This document shows, in pieces, positions 9,916-20,305 of a stretch of 20,669 nt of DNA (the first letter of the stretch is position 1; each line of letters opens with the position of its first letter). A program made the position numbers and the translations under genes. The DNA comes from Hepatocystis sp. ex Piliocolobus tephrosceles (taxonomy: Eukaryota; Apicomplexa; Aconoidasida; Haemosporida; Plasmodiidae), in assembly GCA_902459845.2 (NCBI GenBank), contig CABPSV020000266.1, forward strand, positions 1 through 20,669, read 5' to 3'. A model generated the notes under the pieces. That model was not told the origin of the DNA. It was given only the letters and a program-made list of their open reading frames with translations, and made no database searches.

Positions 9916-10380
9916 TATGGAGTTATTTTCATTATGTTTTGATACATTTTTTTTGGTAATAATATTATGATTATTGTTATTCACATTATTTATAAAAAAG
10001 TTTTTACTATCAGTAGTGGTATGATAATTATTACTTCCTTTTTTATTCATTCCAATACGATCATTGACATTTGTAGTATGACTCCGAACATTACTATTTC
10101 CAGAACCATTTCTATTACTATTTCCAGTACCAGTTATATTATTATCCTTATGACTGTTTCTTATAGTACTACCTCTAGTACTATGTCTTGTGTTGGTTCT
10201 TACTATGTCAGTATTTCTACTACCACTACTACCATGGTTAGTATTTCCTCTTGTGTTTGTAACCGTTTCAGAATATTCACAAACACGTTGTTCCTGTTCC
10301 TGTTCTTGTTCTTGTTGTTGTTGCTTTTGTTGTTGTTGTTGCTTTTGTTGTTGTTGTTGCTTTTGTTGTTGTTGTTGTTC

Positions 10381-10415
<35 letters not shown>

Positions 10416-13400
10416 CTGGTCGTTGTTCCTGTTCTGGTCGTTGTTCTGGTCGTTGTTCTGGTCGTTGTTCTTGTTCCTCTTGTTCATCTTCTTCTTTATT
10501 ATTATATGTACTGTGATCTGTTATTGTATATACATCATCTTTATCTACACCAAATATTTTATTTTGTTTTTTTAATTTTTCAATATAATTAATTATTTGT
10601 AAAATATATGTTTCATCATTTTCATTAACCTCAACAGGGAATAACTTTCTTTGTTTTTTTTGTTTTCTATTAATAAATGTTAATATATAACTCGATTTTA
10701 AATTGTCATAATGTATGTAACAATTAATAAAAATTTCTTTATTTTTATGTACATTTCTATTTAAAGATCTTATATCCATTTTTTGGTATTTTTTTTTTTT
10801 TTCTTTTGTATTATATCTTTGAATAATACTTTTAGTCTCGTCGTCAGACATATTGTCATTGTTATCCATACTGTCATTTATATCATTTATGTCTGTTATT
10901 TCAGTTCCGCTATTATATTTTCGTAATTTATATGATAATAAATCGCTAGTTTCGTTAATATTATAATTTGTTTTTCTTTTTTTATCCTTCGTAGATTGTC
11001 GATTGTTTTGTACTGTTGTATCTGTATTTATACTTACGGGTGTGTTTGGGTCTGTACCAACTACTGTATTACTACCCGATGTATAATTATTTAAAATGTT
11101 GTTACCACCTTGCATATTTATATTTCCATGTATATTCATATTACCATGTATTCCTCCCATGTTATTTTGTATACCAATGTTGTTTTGCAAATTATTCATA
11201 TTACCATGTATATTTGTATTAACGTGCATATTATTGTTGTTATAAGGAAAAAACTTTTGATTTTCTTTTTTCTTGTTTTTATTACCACTAGATATAGAGT
11301 TAGGATTATTACTTCCATTATTTATATTGTTTATGTTATTAATTGTTCCATGATTTGGACCTTGACCTGTTCCATTACCAGTATAATATTCATGATCAAG
11401 CATGAAATTTTTATTTATAATACTTTCATTGTTTGTATTCATTATATCTATAATTTTTTCTATATTATTATTTATTACACTATCACTACTTAAGTCATTA
11501 TTTAATAAGTTTGGTGGAATGTTATTATTTTGAAAAAAATATAATTCGTCATTATTAAAATTCATATATTCATCTTTTCTTAACATATTACCAAAATATA
11601 ACAAATGATCATAATTATTATACATAATTTGTTTATCAACATTTCCTGTATTATTATCATATCTTTGTTTTATTTTACGACTATTTTTAATAGGAGATGG
11701 TATATTTTTAAAACTTTCTTCTATACTTATAAATTCTTTTTTTAATAAATCATCATTTTGAACAATTTTATGAATATCTATATATGTAGTGTTAGCAAAA
11801 TTTACTAAATCATTTTCTAAATTATTTTTGTAACATTGCATTATGTTGTTACTGTTGTTGTTGTTGTTGTTACTGTTGTTGTTATTGTTGTTGTTACTGT
11901 TGTTGTTGTTGTGGTTGTTTGGATTGTGGTTGTTGGGATTGTGGTTGTTGGGATTGTGGTTGGGATTGTGGTTGGGATTGTGGTTGTGGTTAGGATTGTG
12001 GTTGGGATTGTGGTTGTGGTTAGGATTGTGGTTGGGATTTATATTTTCGTTATTTCCAGTTAGACCTAAACCGTTATAGGTTAAATTCTTTTCATTCATG
12101 TGGTTATACATATTCACATAAGAATTATATAAGTCGTTATTCATAATTTCGTTATTATAATTATTTATATTTCCATTAAATTCTTTCATTGTTTCTTTAC
12201 CAACGCTATCTAACAGTTCAGCATATTTATTATTGTTATTAATATTGTTATTAATATTGTTATTAATATTGTTATTGTTACTACTGATACAGTCGAGGTT
12301 TTTTTTATTATGACCACCACTGTCATTGTTTAAGTTATTATCAAATGAAGAAAGTCTACCTTTACAATCTTTATATTCTGTCTCTATAACATTTTTATCT
12401 TTATCAATTAAAAAATTAGTATCTCTAACACTACTATTGTTATTATTAATTTCTATATTTGTATTATCATTTACATTCATAAGTTGTTTATTTATATTAC
12501 TGTTATCAGTGTGTAATGTAAAATTATCACATAAAACATAACCATTATGGTTTAAATATTTATTTAAGTTGTTACAGTTGTTATTATTTATATTATTATT
12601 ACAACCATTAATTATATTATTATTTACGGTAATATAATCATTATTAATATAATCATTGTTAATATAATCATTGTTATTTAAGTTATTTTTTTTATTTCTT
12701 TCTAATTCGTAATTATCATTCTTTTTTATGTCTCTATTATTATCATTTTCATATTCATCTTCTTCATTTTTTTTATTATTAAAACTGTTTTTTTTTCCAT
12801 TATCTTCATTGTTATCATCACCATTATTATTACTACTACCGGTTCCACCATTAAATCCATTACCGCCACCATTACCACTACCACTATTACTGCCACTACC
12901 GCCACCATTACCACTACCACTATTACTGCCACTACCGCCACCATTACCACTACCACTATCATTACCATTACCACTATCATTACCATTACCATTACCATTA
13001 CCACCACCATTACCACTATCATTACCATTACCATTACCATTACCACTATCATTACCATTACCATTACCATTACCACCACCATTACCACTATCATTACCAT
13101 TACCATTACCACTACCACCACCACTACCATTATCATCATTACCATCACCACAACTACCGCCAGTTGTTTCTCCTTTTTTATAACCTTCACCGTTATTATT
13201 GAATATTTCATTGTTATTATTAAACATATTATTACTACATCCAATATTATTCATATGTTCTGTTGTAATACTACTATTTAAAAAAGAGTGTTTTTTTTCG
13301 ATATGTTTATTATTTTCACATGGTATTTCATAATTCATTCGTTGTTTATCAATTTGTATTAAATTATTATTATTATTTAAATAAGATACTTGATTAAAAG

Positions 13401-16154
13401 ATTCATCTATGTGTGTATATGTTTCTTTTTGTTTATCCATATTTTTTCTATTTAAAATAATAGGCTCATACATACGTATGTTATTCATCATTTCATTATT
13501 TGTATAAAATAATACATTGTTATTATCACTAAAATCGTTTATTCTATTTGTGTCATTAAACGTTTCTTTGTAATTAGTAAAAAGTGTATTAGTATTATAT
13601 TTTTTTTTTTGTGTTATATCTGTATTATTTAAAATAAGGTAAGTAGAATCATTTTCAACATTATTTTTATTATTTATATAAAAAATAATATTATTATTTG
13701 TGTTTGTTCTTTTTAAAGAGTTATTCTCACATATTAAATTATGTGTACCATTACATTCTGTATATCGATCATTTATAAATCGATCATTTATATTTCGATC
13801 ATTTATATATCTACCACTTGATATATTTTCACAAATCAAATTTTTATTATCATCTCTGTTATCACATGTTATTATACTGTTATTATTTTTATCTTTATTA
13901 TAAATATATTTAGTTTTATCATCATTTAAATATTTATATGGTAATATATTATATAAATAATAATTATCATTCAATTCATTATTAAGTAAATAATTATGTT
14001 TAAATTTTAAATTATTATTGTTTTGGTAACTATTATTGTAGTATAAAATATTTTTTTCTGTGTATGGATGTGTAGAATTGTTAAAAAAAGGTGTGCTACC
14101 ATTAGAGTCATTATGTGAGCCAATGACTCTAATATTTGTTAAAGAATCTTTTAACTCATCTAAACAGTGACCATATTCTAAATCATTATTTTTATAATCA
14201 TTTCGATTATGATTCTGGTTCTGGTTCTGGTTCTTATTCTGGTTCTTATTCTGTATCTGATTATTGTTATGATTCTGTATCTGTATCTGATTATGGTTCT
14301 GATTCTGTATCTGATTATGGTTCTGATTCTGTATCTGATTATGGTTCTGATTCTGATTCTGATTCTGATTCTGTATCTGATTATGGTTCTGATTCTGATT
14401 CTGATTCTGATTCTGATTCTGATTCTGATTCTGATTCTGATTCTGATTCTGATTCTGATTATGATTCTGATTCTGATTCTGATTCTGATTCTGATTCTGA
14501 TTCTGATTCTGATTCTGATTCTGATTCTGATTCTGATTCTGATTCTGATTATGATTCTGATTATGATTCTGATTCTTATTCTGGTTCTTATTCTGTATCT
14601 GATCATGGTTATGATTCTGTATCTGTATCTGATTATGGTTCTGATTCTGATTCTGATTCTGATTCTGGCTCTGTGCCAGGTTCTGATTCTGGTTTTTATT
14701 ATTTTCATAAATTCGTTCCAATCGGGTAGTACTATTTCCATTTATGAGAAGGTCTTCATTTTTTAAAATTAGACCATTGACGGGATTATTTATTTTATCA
14801 AAATTTAAATTATAATTATTGTGATATGTATTTTGTTTTATGCTGTTATTACTGCTCATATTTTTATTATTACTTATTTGACTATTATCCATATTATTTA
14901 TATCCGTACCGTTTTCTACATTTGAAAATAACTTTTCTGTTACTTCTTTTATATTATTTTTTTCAATTATATCAGTAATAATATCATCATATTTTAATAA
15001 AATATTATCCAACTTTTCTCTTATCGTATTTAATTGTTCTCCATTTTCTACACTTTCTTTTTTATTTAAATCATGAAATTTATTAAAAGGTGATAATAAA
15101 TACATATAATAACTTATTATATCTATATATTTTATTTTTTCATTATTCAAATGTAAAGAATAAGGGTTATTATGACCCCTAACGTTTTTTTTTTGGTTTT
15201 TAAATGTATCGGATTCATGTACTCCTACTGTTTCTGTTGATAATTTGTCATTGCCGGGGTCATTTATTTTGTAGTTTTTATTAAACTTTATACTCGCATT
15301 GTTATTATTGTCATTATTGTTGTTATTGTTATTATTGTTATTATTGTTGTTATTGTCATTATTGTTGTTATTGTCATTATTGTTGTTATTGTCATTATTG
15401 TTGTTATTGTCGTAGTAGTTTTCTTTTTGATTTCTATTACTACTGTTCCCGTTGTTTTGGTTACATTCATTATTATTTGTTTCGTTTGGGTGCAAAATGA
15501 CATATTTTAGTAACTCTAAAAGTTTAATATGCTTTTTTAATTTTAATTCATTATCATTAATTATATTATCATCATTTACTACGTTGTCAGCTTTAACTAC
15601 ATTTCCATTTTTAACTACAGTGCCATTTTGAACTAAGTTGTTACTAGTGTCAGTTTTTTTATTTTCACCCCTTCCATTCTTACTTATAACATTACTAATG
15701 GTTTGATCATACACATTTATATTATTTTGTAAAGAATTATTTTTATTATAAGCAAAGTAATTTTGTAAGTGGTTAAATTTATTTTTTATATTATCATTGT
15801 TTATAATGACAGTTTCATAATTGTTTATACTATCATCATGAGTGTTATAATTATTTATATTATTTATATTATTTATATTATTTATATTATTTATATTTTT
15901 TATATTATTTATATTGTTTATATTGTTTATATTGTTTATATTGTTCATATTGTTCATATTGTTCATATTGTTCATATTGTTCATATTGTTCATATTGTTC
16001 ATATTGTTCATATTGTTCATGTTATAATTATCCATACTTTCTACTTTATTCAATATATTTTTTATTTCTATTTCTGAGTAATCCACATTTAAGTTTCTTT
16101 GGGTACAAAATTTTTTATCTTTACTTTCATTATGTGTATATATTAATTGATTTA

Positions 16155-16194
<40 letters not shown>

Positions 16195-17058
16195 GTTATT
16201 ATTTTTTTTTTTTTCTTCGTTAACTTCTTTTTCTTCTGTTCTGCCGTTATAAGTTTTATCAGCATAAAAATTATGTTCTTGTATATATTCGGGGAAATCA
16301 GTAAAAGATTGTTTTAAGTTACTATCTGTATTATGTTTCATGTTTTCTTCATTAATAAGATGAACATGTTCATACTCTTTCTTATTATTTTCTATTTTTA
16401 CTGCTTCCCAGTCGTATTTTTTTTTTAATGTTTTTATATTGTCGTTATTGTAATTGTAACTGTAATTATAATTGTAACTGTAATTGGAATATTTTTTATT
16501 TTTGTCGTTTTTTTTATTACAATTGTTTTTATTATCACTATTGTCACTATTGCTTTTATCACTGTTGCAATTATTGCTATTTTTTTTTTTTTCGTTACAA
16601 AAAAAATTATTTTTATTAAGTTCAATTTTTTTTAATTTTTTTTTATTAAAAAATAAATTTTTTTTAAAAGAACTTTTTAATTTTTCATCTGCACTATTAT
16701 TTGCAGGATTATTTTCTGGATTTTTTTCATTTGTACTCGTATGGCTATTTATATTTTTATAGGCTTGCCCATTTTTATTGCTTACAAAATTATTATCATT
16801 TTTTTTACACAAGTCGTTGAGAATATTTAAATTTTTAATCGAATTGACATTGTCATTATATGTATCATATATTATCTCTTTTTGTTCATTACTTGTATGA
16901 AGTTGATTTTCAATCAAATTATAAACCTGCGTTATTATTGTTTGTATATGGTTAACTAATATTTCATTGATATTCACAATATCTGCATAAATATTGTTAA
17001 GATCTACGTTATCTATACACAAACCCACATTATCATTTATTTTACTATGTCCAATCAT
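8599..17058 (-). CDS. Giant low-complexity protein, 2819 aa, with a candidate AP2-like domain; function unknown
   Basis: One uninterrupted frame of 2819 residues. Its ATG at 17058-17056 is preceded by AAA and an in-frame TAA ten bases upstream, and it ends in TAG at 8599-8601. Most of the protein is Asn-rich with embedded arrays: NNM/NNI, Asn/Asp, NQ, Gly-Asn, NPNH, Gln-rich with EQRP units, and Ser/Asn/Gly. The more complex parts are residues 1-86, two helical-looking stretches near 503-526 and 636-716, about 1720-1870, and a basic to mixed region at 2040-2185. Within the last, 2110-2168 has an AP2-like strand-strand-strand-helix pattern. With basic clusters ([15 protein letters not shown]), this suggests a nuclear DNA-binding protein of the ApiAP2 kind. 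No signal peptide or membrane segment is seen. If the AP2 reading fails, it is simply a conserved-type Plasmodium protein of unknown function. Confidence 0.85.
9432..9620 (-). repeat. 24-bp coding repeat (Asn/Ser/Gly) in the giant gene
   Basis: On the coding strand an eight-codon unit reading NNSSNNSG repeats about four to five times between 9440 and 9535. It is flanked by Ser/Thr/Asn runs up to about 9620. The 24-base copies are almost identical, which suggests recent slippage or unequal crossing-over. Confidence 0.82.
9862..9914 (-). repeat. ATT/AAT trinucleotide run encoding poly-Asn in the giant gene
   Basis: About 17 consecutive ATT triplets on the + strand correspond to AAT codons on the coding strand. 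Confidence 0.88.
10290..10480 (-). repeat. Poly-Gln and EQRP repeat tract in the giant gene
   Basis: The coding strand holds CAA codons in runs of five to eleven interrupted by AAG or GAA, preceded by four RPEQ-like units. Poly-Gln on this scale is much rarer than poly-Asn in Plasmodium. It follows the AP2-like segment by about 25 residues. Confidence 0.85.
10555..10731 (-). other. Candidate divergent AP2-like DNA-binding domain (residues 2110-2168 of the giant protein)
   Basis: Predicted by eye: strand 1 FINCYIHYD (2110-2118), turn NLKSS, strand 2 YILTFINR (2124-2131), basic turn KQKK, strand 3 QRKLFPVEV (2136-2144), a short loop, then an amphipathic helix from about 2148 to 2167. ApiAP2 domains have this order, with a K-x-F-x-V strand 3 and a helix of spaced Ala/Ile/Leu. 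The hallmark Trp of strand 2 is absent (Tyr/Ile here), so this is a weak family match. It is preceded by a strongly basic stretch (about 2085-2107) and is the most ordered-looking part of the protein. Confidence 0.42.
11844..12040 (-). repeat. Asn-Pro-Asn-His repeat followed by Asn/Ser run in the giant gene
   Basis: The coding strand encodes units of NPNH and NHNPN (roughly residues 1673-1718), passing into NNNNS runs. Units of 12 and 18 bases alternate, so the array has mixed higher-order spacing. The motif resembles, in composition only, the Asn-Pro tetrapeptide repeats of circumsporozoite protein. Confidence 0.85.
12232..12276 (-). repeat. 12-bp repeat encoding NNIN in the giant gene
   Basis: TTATTAATATTG on the + strand repeats about three and a half times, encoding Asn-Asn-Ile-Asn. 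Confidence 0.75.
12630..12680 (-). repeat. 15-bp repeat encoding NNDYI in the giant gene
   Basis: Three five-codon copies of NNDYI (or a shifted equivalent) occur in a row. Confidence 0.75.
12835..13145 (-). repeat. Gly/Asn/Ser/Asp repeat array in the giant gene
   Basis: ACCATT/ACCACT/ATCATT units on the + strand encode [13 protein letters not shown] and SGSN patterns, roughly residues 1300-1408. Several 36-60-base blocks are duplicated within the array. It is the most GC-rich stretch of the gene and encodes a flexible glycine-rich linker inside an Asn-rich protein. Confidence 0.85.
13767..13811 (-). repeat. 15-bp repeat encoding INDR(N/F/Y) in the giant gene
   Basis: The + strand unit CGATCATTTATA plus three variable bases occurs three times, giving [10 protein letters not shown] and INDRY. 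The TCGATCATT core is partly palindromic. Confidence 0.78.
14209..14697 (-). repeat. 6-bp minisatellite encoding (Asn-Gln)n in the giant gene
   Basis: About 490 bases of GATTCT-type hexamers, with variants GATTAT, GTATCT and GGTTCT, encode alternating Asn-Gln with occasional His, Ile and Lys (about residues 788-950). A perfect stretch of about 14 units runs from 14463 to 14548. The array is open in all three frames on the coding strand and in two of three on the + strand, which produces long shadow frames (Ser-Asp and Ile-Leu repeats). Confidence 0.92.
15300..15415 (-). repeat. Asn/Asp trinucleotide array (NNNNND units) in the giant gene
   Basis: An 18-base unit of AAC/AAT codons ending in GAC repeats about four times, merged with a longer Asn run. 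It splits two helical-looking segments of the protein (about 503-526 and 636-716). Confidence 0.82.
15851..16023 (-). repeat. 9-bp array encoding NNI then NNM in the giant gene
   Basis: About 19 nine-base units fall in ordered blocks. From the low-coordinate end these are TTATTTATA units (NNI, AAT AAT ATA), one with a Lys codon, then about three TTGTTTATA (AAC AAT ATA), then nine TTGTTCATA (AAC AAT ATG). Variants are clustered rather than mixed. Confidence 0.9.
16151..16203 (-). repeat. AAT trinucleotide run encoding poly-Asn near the N-terminus of the giant gene
   Basis: A run of ATT triplets on the + strand encodes about 16 Asn residues, preceded by a Lys/Glu stretch. Confidence 0.85.
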
Positions 17059-17078
17059 TTTTATTTACAGGTATATAT

Positions 17079-17109
<31 letters not shown>

Positions 17110-17132
17110 TTGACCGGTTCAATTGGTATATG

Positions 17133-17180
17133 TATGTGCGTATGTTCGTATGTTCGTATGTTCGTATGTTCGTATGTTTA
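17133..17180. repeat. Six tandem 8-bp units TATGTTCG (four perfect) upstream of the giant gene
   Basis: Units read TATGTGCG, four copies of TATGTTCG (17141-17172) and TATGTTTA. They begin 75 bases upstream of the start codon of the giant gene, so they probably lie in its 5' leader. Confidence 0.88.
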
Positions 17181-17260
17181 TATGTACGTATGTATCTATA
17201 TGTAGGTAGCTTTTAAAGCTATAACTAATTGTTAAAAACGCTAATTTAAAGATATATGTT

Positions 17261-17263
<3 letters not shown>

Positions 17264-17304
<41 letters not shown>
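17264..17304. repeat. (AT)n microsatellite, 41 bases
   Basis: A pure AT run about 205 bases upstream of the start codon of the giant gene. Confidence 0.88.
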
Positions 17305-17305
<1 letters not shown>

Positions 17306-17835
17306 GTCTATTCACTTAGTGACAATAGAAATGTCCAAGCGTAAACACATGGTCAACGAAGCATATATTCACATATATATTATATACAGAGCAAAAAAAA
17401 TAAAAATAAATAAAACATATATTATTATACTATAAAAATAAAAATAAAAATATATAAAAGACTAGATAACATGTCCAAATTTTTATTTTAAAAATTTGTT
17501 TGTTTTATTTTTTAAAAATCATTTCAAAAAAAAAAAAAAATAAAAGTACCAACATATAAACAGTTATTGATTATCTCATGTTTTTATTTATTATGAATAA
17601 ATACAAGCAACCATTAATTACAAATATATATCTTAAAAGTTTTGTTCGGATGTTATTTATTTTTTTTTTTTTTTTTTAATGTACATTTAGATAATTCTAT
17701 TTCTGCTATTTTTATTAGACTATAATCCATGTAAAATAAAAATCACAGTTATTCTTTAAAAAAAAAAAAAAAAAAAAATGAATACCTTTTAGCACACTAT
17801 TTAAAAAGGTAATATATATATATATATATATATAC

Positions 17836-17844
17836 GCATGCATG
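17836..17844. promoter_or_regulatory. GCATGCATG element upstream of the giant gene (candidate ApiAP2 site)
   Basis: GCATGCATG lies about 780 bases upstream of the giant gene's start. Overlapping GCATGC and TGCATG cores resemble the published binding preference of the AP2-EXP/AP2-Sp type of apicomplexan factor. In DNA this AT-rich such a word is uncommon, but function is not shown. Confidence 0.25.
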
Positions 17845-17958
17845 TATATGTATTTATGTTGCGACTGTTGGTTTATTTGTATGTACACGCATGTATATAT
17901 TTATATATATGTACAGATGTGTATATTTTTATACATATATAGCTCATATATAAATAAC

Positions 17959-17973
17959 AAGTTACCGTAACTT
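17959..17973. other. Perfect palindrome AAGTTAC-C-GTAACTT
   Basis: Seven-base perfect arms around one central base sit in the least repetitive part of the upstream region. It could be a dimeric protein site or the tip of a structured RNA. No family is assigned. Confidence 0.4.
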
Positions 17974-18654
17974 AAGCAAAGCTAATGAGGCTGTTAAATG
18001 TACGATTAGTACTAAGGTAGTAATGATTATATATATATATATATATATTTATTAGAGAAAAATATTGTACGGATGTGCAAGAATATTGAAATTAGTTTAT
18101 TCAATAAAAATATGAAAAACGAATATAACAGTATGTTAAAATATGAAATGAATGTATGTATTTATAAAAAAAAAGATAAAGCAAAAAAATTAAATAATTG
18201 AATAAATAAAAAGACGTTTAATGGTAATAAGAATTACACAAACGTTTTTATTGATCTCCAACAGAAAGTTAATTACGTTGTAATTTATAAATTAAAAAAA
18301 TATATATATATATATAAAATTAAAAGAATGCAGAAAAAAACGGAAGAAGTGGGCTTATAAAAAGAAAAATAGAAAAAAAAAAAAAATAAATACTTGTACC
18401 CAATTAGGTCTCTACAAATAAATAAATATATATACGTATTTTCAAATAAATACAAACTTAAAGTTAGATATACCATATATTTATGAACATATAAATACAA
18501 GCAAACACGCATCTATATGTACATATATATATATATATATATATATGTGTAAATGTACATTCATGTGCATAATTATGTACTAATAAAAAAAACACATACA
18601 AATATGTATTAAAGGTACAATAACCATTAGATTTCATATATTCTGCGTTTTCAA

Positions 18655-18658
<4 letters not shown>

Positions 18659-18691
<33 letters not shown>
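18659..18691. repeat. (AT)n microsatellite, 33 bases
   Basis: A pure AT run in the gene-free region upstream of the giant gene. Confidence 0.85.
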
Positions 18692-18694
<3 letters not shown>

Positions 18695-19216
18695 ATTATT
18701 ATGTCTTAATGTACACATATACAAAAATACATGTAAAAAATGAACGGATAAGTTATTTGCAAATTTTGTAAACAATTTGCAATAAATTGTTTTAACGATT
18801 TACTTTAATAAAAAATATAGAATTATGAAAAAAAAAAAAAATTAAAAAAATTGGAAAATAAAAAAATGAAATTTCTTATTAGATAAACTAAAAAGAAATA
18901 AAAGTTAAAGATTAAAATAAAAATAAGTTAAAAGGCGTACAATGGGAAAAGTACTTGACAATGATAAATGTATTGATACAAACACATATTAAATATTTGT
19001 ATATACATATATACACATACATTAACATGTACGTACATAAATATATATTTAATATATAAAGTCAAATATACAACGCAAGTGTTTTTTTTTTATTTTGCTT
19101 AATTTATATATTCCAAAACAATATGTGGTCTTAGTGTAAACATCAAATATTAATACTAAAATGTATATAAAATGTATAAATTTATATAGACTTAAATGTA
19201 CATTTTTTTTTCTTAG

Positions 19217-19250
<34 letters not shown>

Positions 19251-19260
19251 TTTTTTTTTA

Positions 19261-19265
<5 letters not shown>

Positions 19266-19320
<55 letters not shown>
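19266..19320. repeat. 55-base poly(T) tract
   Basis: This is the longest homopolymer in the window. It is preceded by an (AT)n run (19218-19244) and followed by an A-rich stretch. As a homopolymer its true length is prone to assembly error. Confidence 0.9.
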
Positions 19321-19322
<2 letters not shown>

Positions 19323-19737
19323 TTGTATAAATAAAAAAAAAAAGTAAACAACATAACAAGTTATTTTAAAATTGTAAATATATAACACTTACATATATAT
19401 AGCTATATTCATACAAGAAAGTTAAAAAAAAAAAAAAATAAATAAAATAAATAAATGAATAAACTGAGGTTAGAAAAGGTAAAATGGCTTGTAATTGTAA
19501 TGTTCTTTCTTTTTCTTTTACTTTTCCTTTTTTTTTTTTTTTTTTTTAGTTTTCATATGAATGCTATATAAATCATGTTATAGTAAAATAAAAAAAAACG
19601 ATTATGTAATTAAATATTTAAACCATAAAAAAAAAAAAGAAATTAAAATAAAATAAAATAATATGTAATAAATTAAAAAAAAAAAAAAAAAAAATACAGA
19701 CAACGTAATGTGGATACTTGCAGATATGTACAAATGT

Positions 19738-19770
<33 letters not shown>

Positions 19771-20270
19771 TATTTACATTAATATGTATTTACATTTTCT
19801 AATAAATGTTTATATATATATATAAAATATATTATATATGCATGTGCTTAAACTTGTGAACACATTATTTTTTTTTAGTTAGTACATACATTAATACATA
19901 TATTTTTAAATGTACATTGGCTAAAATTTAGATACAAAAAATATAACAAATATTTATTTTGTAATAAAAAAGTATAAAAAAACAAAAGAAAGGACACATT
20001 ACATCAAAAATAATAAAATAAGTGTATTTATTTTATAAATTTTAGTATATATCCTACGGATAATATAAAACTAGAAAATACACTTGTGTGTGTGTACGCA
20101 TACATACATAACATATCTACATATATATGTATATGTGTACATTATAAAAGTAAAGAATCTCATGAAAAAATTATTTAAAACTCATATGTTTATATATACA
20201 ATGTTTTTTCTTATTTCTTTTTATGTACACAACATTATATACATGTATATATAACATAATATAAGGATCG

Positions 20271-20305
<35 letters not shown>

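Noticed and set aside
12728..13183. + strand frame of Leu/Pro repeats and a second - strand frame of Val/Met repeats
   Set aside because: These are other-frame readings of the Gly/Asn array and have no independent support.
14136..14766. Long + strand open frames reading Ser-Asp or Ile-Leu repeats
   Set aside because: They are antisense shadows of the NQ hexamer array in the giant gene. They have no complex sequence on either side and no plausible gene structure.
18285..18775. - strand frames of 75 and 103 codons upstream of the giant gene
   Set aside because: They overlap each other, are dominated by IYIYIY from (AT)n, and show no recognisable domain.
18950..18991. Very short frame starting ATGGGAAAAGTACTTGAC
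   Set aside because: It has only about 16 codons, no splice partner can be identified, and random occurrence is likely.
19484..19571. Short frame starting ATGGCTTGTAATTGT that runs into poly(T)
   Set aside because: Most of it is poly-Phe from the T tract. It could be a first exon only if a downstream exon existed, and none is seen.
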